Shown: positions 60,493 through 64,000 of the stretch, in pieces
Position numbering within the stretch: position 1 is the first letter of the stretch
How the letters are laid out: each line of letters opens with the position of its first letter
NCBI GenBank assembly: GCA_963729115.1
Contig: CAVSMR010000011.1
Span: 186,001-250,000 of the forward strand
Direction: 5' to 3'
DNA: 64,000 nucleotides
From: Actinophytocola sp963729115
GTDB taxonomy: Bacteria; Actinomycetota; Actinomycetes; Mycobacteriales; Pseudonocardiaceae
The notes under the pieces: model-generated
Told to the model about the DNA's origin: nothing
The model's input: only the letters and a program-made list of their open reading frames with translations
The model's database searches: none
Position numbers and translations under genes: made by a program

Positions 60493-61719
60493 GTGGCGGA
60501 CTACGACCTTCCCGCGCCCTCGGCCCGGGCACGCGAGCTGCACGACCGCATGGTCACGTTCATGCGCGAACGGGTGCTGCCCGCCGAGGCGGAGTACCTC
60601 GCGCATCGCCGCGCGGGCGGGCCCGACGACCACTCGGTGCCGCCCGTGGTCGAGGAGCTGAAGAAGCTGGCGCGCGCCGAGGGCCTCTGGAACCTGTTCC
60701 TGCCCGCGGAGTCCGGGCTGACGCAGCTCGAGTACGCGCCGATCGCGGAGCTGTCCGGGTGGAGCCTGGACCTCGCCCCGGAGGCGATCAACTGCGCGGC
60801 GCCGGACACCGGCAACATGGAGCTGCTGCACCTGCTGGGTACCGAGGCGCAGCAGCGGGAATGGCTCACCCGCCTGCTGGCCGGCGAGATCCGCTCGGCG
60901 TTCGCGATGACCGAGCCCGACGTGGCCTCCAGCGACGCCACGAACATCGCCACCCGGATCGAGCGCGCCGGCGACGAGTACGTGATCAACGGACGGAAGT
61001 GGTGGACCAGCGGCGCCATGGACCCGCGCTGCGCGCTGCTGATCGTGATGGGCAAGACCGACCCGTCCGCGGCCACGCACCGCCAGCAGTCGATGGTGCT
61101 CGTGCCGTGCGACACCCCGGGCGTCACCGTCGTGCGCGACCTGCCGGTGTTCGGCCATCACGACCAGCACGGCCACGCCGAGGTCCGCTTCGACGACGTC
61201 CGGGTGCCCGCCGCGAACGTGATCGGCGAGGAGGGCGGCGGGTTCGCCGCCGCGCAGGCCCGCCTCGGCCCCGGCCGCATCCACCACTGCATGCGCGCGC
61301 TCGGCGCCGCGGAGCGGGCGCTCGCGATGCTCGTCGCGCGGGCCCAGCAGCGGGTGGCGTTCGGCGCGCCGCTGGCCGACCAGGGCGTGGTGCGCCAGCA
61401 GATCGCCGAGTCCCGGCTGGAGATCGAGCAGGCCCGGCTGCTGTGCCACCACGCGAGCCACGTCATCGACACGTCCGGCAACAAGGCCGCCCGCGACCTC
61501 GTGGCCATGGCGAAGGTCGCCGTACCGCGGGCCGCCGGGCGGATCATCGACCGCGCCATCCAGGTCCACGGCGGCGCCGGCGTCACCGACGCGACCCCGC
61601 TGGCCGCCATGTACGGCTGGCATCGCGCCATGCGCCTGTTCGACGGCCCCGACGAGGTCCACCTCCGCGCCATCGCGAAGGCGGAGCTGCGCCGCACCCC
61701 GGTCCTGCCGGTCGACTGA
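60493..61719 (+). CDS. Acyl-CoA dehydrogenase (ACAD10/11-like)
   Basis: A 408-residue flavoenzyme oxidising acyl-CoA to enoyl-CoA. The FAD/substrate region has FAMTEPDVASSDATNIATRIE (about 137-157), followed by GRKWWTSGA and the C-terminal helical domain with IQVHGGAGVTD. The catalytic base is not securely placed from sequence alone. The GTG at 60493 follows AGGAG. It lies after the SAM operon but is separated by a hairpin, so common regulation is uncertain. Confidence 0.93.
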   Translation: MADYDLPAPSARARELHDRMVTFMRERVLPAEAEYLAHRRAGGPDDHSVPPVVEELKKLARAEGLWNLFLPAESGLTQLEYAPIAELSGWSLDLAPEAINCAAPDTGNMELLHLLGTEAQQREWLTRLLAGEIRSAFAMTEPDVASSDATNIATRIERAGDEYVINGRKWWTSGAMDPRCALLIVMGKTDPSAATHRQQSMVLVPCDTPGVTVVRDLPVFGHHDQHGHAEVRFDDVRVPAANVIGEEGGGFAAAQARLGPGRIHHCMRALGAAERALAMLVARAQQRVAFGAPLADQGVVRQQIAESRLEIEQARLLCHHASHVIDTSGNKAARDLVAMAKVAVPRAAGRIIDRAIQVHGGAGVTDATPLAAMYGWHRAMRLFDGPDEVHLRAIAKAELRRTPVLPVD

Positions 61720-61743
61720 CCCGGGGCGCGGCCGCCGCGCCGG

Positions 61744-62664
61744 TCAGGGGCGCAGCACGATCTTGCCGCGGGTGTGCCGGCGCTCCAGCTCCCGGTACGC
61801 GGCGCGTACCTCCGACAGCGGGTAGACCTTCGCGATCGGGACCTCGAGCGCGCCCTTCTCGACCAGCGCGGCGAGCTCCGCGACCACCTCGGCCGTGCCC
61901 GCGGCCGCGTTGCCGTCCGCCTTGACGCCGTGCCTCGCCACGGCCGGGGGGTCGGCGATCGTGTCGATCCGCACCGGCGCGACCCCGAGCTCGATCGCGA
62001 GGTCGACGTAGCCGTGGCCGAAGGTGTCGATGAACGCGTCGACCCGGCCGCCCGAGGCCGCCCGGATCCGGTCCGCGACCCCGTCGCCGTACGCGACCGG
62101 GACCACGCCGTGGCCGGCGAGCCAGTCGTGGTTGGCCTCGCCGGCCAGGCCGATGACCGTGGCGCCGGCGTTCCTGGCCAGCTGCACGACGATCGAGCCG
62201 ACCCCACCCGCGGCCGCCGACACGACCAGCGTGTCCCCCGGCTGGAGCGACACCGCGCGGACCGCGGCATACGCCGACGTCCCGGCCACGTACAGGGAAC
62301 CGGCCACCTCCCACGAGACCGCCGCCGGGCGGGGCGTGAGGTTCGCCGCCTCGACGAGAACGAGCTCGGCCTGACTGGCGCGGTCGTCGGTGAACGCGAT
62401 CACCTCGTCGCCGGCCGCGACCCCCGGGACGCCCGGGCCGACCTCCGCCACCACGCCGGCCAGGTCACTGCCCTGCCCCGACGGGAACGTCGAGGGCCAA
62501 CGCTCCGCGAACGCGCCGCCACGGATGGCCGCCTCGCCCGGGTTGATCGCCGCCGCCTTCACCTCGACCAGAACCTGATCGGCCCCCGGAACCGGCCTGG
62601 GCACCTCCACGACCTCGAGCACGTCGATGTCGCCGTACCCCTGGAATCGAACCGCCTGTGGCAT
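61744..62664 (-). CDS. NADPH:quinone oxidoreductase-like zinc-free MDR protein
   Basis: A 306-residue medium-chain dehydrogenase/reductase. The NADPH motif is VVSAAAGGVGSIVVQLARN (about 147-165), preceded by AAINPGEAAIRGGAF and a GQGSDLAGVVAEVG. The cysteine ligands of zinc alcohol dehydrogenases are absent, which fits quinone oxidoreductase-like members. Substrate unknown. It is divergent from the XRE gene at 62799, with an inverted repeat between them. Confidence 0.92.
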   Translation of the reverse strand: MPQAVRFQGYGDIDVLEVVEVPRPVPGADQVLVEVKAAAINPGEAAIRGGAFAERWPSTFPSGQGSDLAGVVAEVGPGVPGVAAGDEVIAFTDDRASQAELVLVEAANLTPRPAAVSWEVAGSLYVAGTSAYAAVRAVSLQPGDTLVVSAAAGGVGSIVVQLARNAGATVIGLAGEANHDWLAGHGVVPVAYGDGVADRIRAASGGRVDAFIDTFGHGYVDLAIELGVAPVRIDTIADPPAVARHGVKADGNAAAGTAEVVAELAALVEKGALEVPIAKVYPLSEVRAAYRELERRHTRGKIVLRP

Positions 62665-62734
62665 GCTGCCGCGCCTTCCCTCGTCTCGTTGCTGACCCGA
62701 TCAAGGTTGGCACCGCGCCGCGCCGCCCGGCAGC

Positions 62735-62762
62735 GGACGGCTCAGCCTAGGACTCGCCGTCC
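62735..62762. promoter_or_regulatory. Inverted repeat between quinone oxidoreductase and XRE genes
   Basis: GGACGGC (62735-62741) and GCCGTCC (62756-62762) form 7-bp perfect arms separated by 14 bases. It lies in the divergent promoter, 36 bases before the XRE start, and is a candidate operator. Confidence 0.4.
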
Positions 62763-62798
62763 TTGGCCGGCGGCGCCCGGCAGCGAGATCATGTCCAG

Positions 62799-63647
62799 GT
62801 GGACCGTCCCGAGCTGGCCGACTTCCTGCGACGCTCGCGGGAGCGCCTGCGCCCGCACGAGGTCGGGCTGGCGGGCGGACCGCGGCGGCGCACCCCGGGG
62901 CTGCGCCGCGAGGAGGTCGCTCAGCTCGCCGGCATCTCCGCGGACTACCTGATGCGCCTGGAGCAGGCGCGCAGCTCGCAGCCGTCCACGCAGGTGCTCG
63001 GCGCGCTGGCCCGGGCGCTGCGGCTGACCGAGGACGAGCGGGACCACCTGTACGTCCTCGCCGGCCACCGGCCACCCGCCGGGCGGCTGGCCGGCAACCA
63101 CGTCCGGCCCGGCCTGCTGTACCTGCTCGACCAGCTCACCGCGACGCCGGCCCAGATCCTCAACGACCTCGGCGACGTGCTCGCCCAGAACGCCATGGCG
63201 CAGGCGCTGTTCGGCGGCGTCTGCTCGGTGCGCAAGCACGACTGCGACCAGGACCACAACGTCCTGTGGCGCTGGTTCAACGACCCAGCGATACGGGAGG
63301 CGTACCCGCCCGACGAACAGGACCACCAGGGCCACCGCCTCGTGGCGAACCTCCGCGCGGCCGCGGCCCGCCGCGGCTACGACGCCGACGCCACCGCGCT
63401 GGTGACACGGCTCAGCGCGACCAGCGAGGAGTTCACCGCCCTGTGGGCGCTGCACGAGGTCGCCGTGCCGCGGCACGACCGGATGCGGGTGCGGCACCCG
63501 GAGATCGGCTCGATCGTGCTCGACTGCGAAGTCCTGCTCACGCCCAGCGAGGACCAGCGGCTGCTCATCTACACCGCCCCGCCCGGCACCCCGGACATCG
63601 ACTACCTGGCCCTGCTTCGGGTCGTCGGATCCGAGCCCTTCGCCTGA
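62799..63647 (+). CDS. XRE-family regulator with MmyB-type ligand-binding domain
   Basis: A 282-residue regulator. The HTH LADFLRRSRERLRPHEVGL to EEVAQLAGISADYLMRLEQAR (about 6-54) is followed by an MLTR-type domain, seen in LLDQLTATPAQILNDLGDVLAQNAMAQALFG and DADATALVTRLSATSEEFTALW. The start GTG at 62799 is preferred because VDRPELADFLRRSRERL is the usual family N-terminus. These regulators usually repress a divergent oxidoreductase gene, as found here. Confidence 0.93.
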   Translation: MDRPELADFLRRSRERLRPHEVGLAGGPRRRTPGLRREEVAQLAGISADYLMRLEQARSSQPSTQVLGALARALRLTEDERDHLYVLAGHRPPAGRLAGNHVRPGLLYLLDQLTATPAQILNDLGDVLAQNAMAQALFGGVCSVRKHDCDQDHNVLWRWFNDPAIREAYPPDEQDHQGHRLVANLRAAAARRGYDADATALVTRLSATSEEFTALWALHEVAVPRHDRMRVRHPEIGSIVLDCEVLLTPSEDQRLLIYTAPPGTPDIDYLALLRVVGSEPFA

Positions 63648-63656
63648 TGCGGCGGG

Positions 63657-64000
63657 CTACCGCTGAGGTGCCGGCGTGAGACGGAGACTGTCCACAATGG
63701 CCGTCAGGTCGTCCTGTTGGGTGCGCCAGAGCCGTTCGGCCTGGGCGCGAGTGTCGCCCTGCGAGGAGACGGTGAGGATGTAGGTCCGTCCGGTGGCGGT
63801 GACGAACGCGTGCATCCGTTCGTGCAGGTCGAACCCGCCGTCCTCGTCGACGTGGTAGGACACCTCCAGCTTCGCGCGGGACGTGCCAGGCGCCGCGGGG
63901 AGCTTGGCCAGCTTGATCCGCTTGTAGTCCGTGATGACGTCCGCGTCGAGGAAGTCACCCTGCTCGAGATCGGCGAGCGCACCGATCGCGCCGCCGGGCG
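63657..64000 (-). CDS. C-terminal part of an uncharacterised (probably exported) protein
   Basis: The last 113 residues of a gene whose start is beyond the right edge. The visible part has GALADLEQGDFLDADVITDYK, then LEVSYHVDEDGGFDLHERMHAFVTATGRTYILTVSS and QQDDLTAIVDSLRLTP. The alternating beta-strand pattern with a final helix resembles LpqN/DUF1795-type lipoprotein domains, but this is uncertain. It converges on the XRE gene with a 9-base gap. Confidence 0.75.
   Translation of the reverse strand, partial: PGGAIGALADLEQGDFLDADVITDYKRIKLAKLPAAPGTSRAKLEVSYHVDEDGGFDLHERMHAFVTATGRTYILTVSSQGDTRAQAERLWRTQQDDLTAIVDSLRLTPAPQR

Overview
This is about 64 kb of very GC-rich DNA from a mycothiol-producing, proteasome-bearing actinobacterium. 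The mycothiol ligase MshC, the proteasomal ATPase Mpa/ARC and the many GTG starts with GGAGG-type ribosome sites point to the class. Gene style (Pro/Gly/Gln-rich TM proteins, MmyB-type XRE regulators, DUF4142 proteins) suggests a Pseudonocardiaceae member such as Amycolatopsis; the genus is inference.

Region 1 (1-19.1 kb) is conserved core. Its order resembles the M. tuberculosis Rv2115c-Rv2130c neighbourhood: mpa, trmI, RecB-like nuclease, hisG-hisE, metH, PAC2 protein, mshC. An array of paralogous 'soluble proline-rich head, one TM, extracytoplasmic Cys-domain' proteins (1.2-5.6 kb) is inserted around trmI. Region 2 (19.1-30.9 kb) holds housekeeping and accessory genes: DUF427, a secreted M15-like peptidase, hrpA, a YciO protein, a HipA-like kinase/DUF3037 pair, and two drug-efflux-type MFS genes, each with an adjacent regulator and palindromic operators.

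Region 3 (30.9-35.5 kb) is an unusual four-gene electron-transfer operon: lipoprotein, DUF4142 protein, ferric-reductase/ferredoxin fusion, and an FAD reductase with a roughly 450-residue repetitive tail. A perfect CRP/GlxR-type site lies upstream. Region 4 (35.7-48.7 kb) has an adenosine-deaminase homologue, an orphan soluble histidine kinase, a rhodanese, an IclR regulator, a decayed OGG-fold gene, a secreted glucuronyl C5-epimerase homologue, a pheST pair outside its usual neighbourhood, and an XRE regulator next to a carboxymuconolactone-decarboxylase homologue that has lost both catalytic cysteines.

Region 5 (48.7-60.5 kb) is the most interesting part: a dedicated S-adenosylmethionine cycle. 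A translationally coupled operon encodes an uncharacterised methyltransferase, a thiolase-like protein, MetK, adenosine kinase and S-adenosylhomocysteinase. Just upstream are a TetR regulator, a stand-alone MetE catalytic-core protein, and a divergent homocysteine methyltransferase/MTHFR fusion coupled to a PucR-type regulator. The divergent metE/MTHFR promoter region carries two near-identical 16-bp palindromes, one beside each promoter. Together the genes would make SAM, use it, clear SAH and adenosine, and remethylate homocysteine around one methyltransferase of unknown substrate. The window ends with an acyl-CoA dehydrogenase, a quinone oxidoreductase/XRE pair and a truncated gene.
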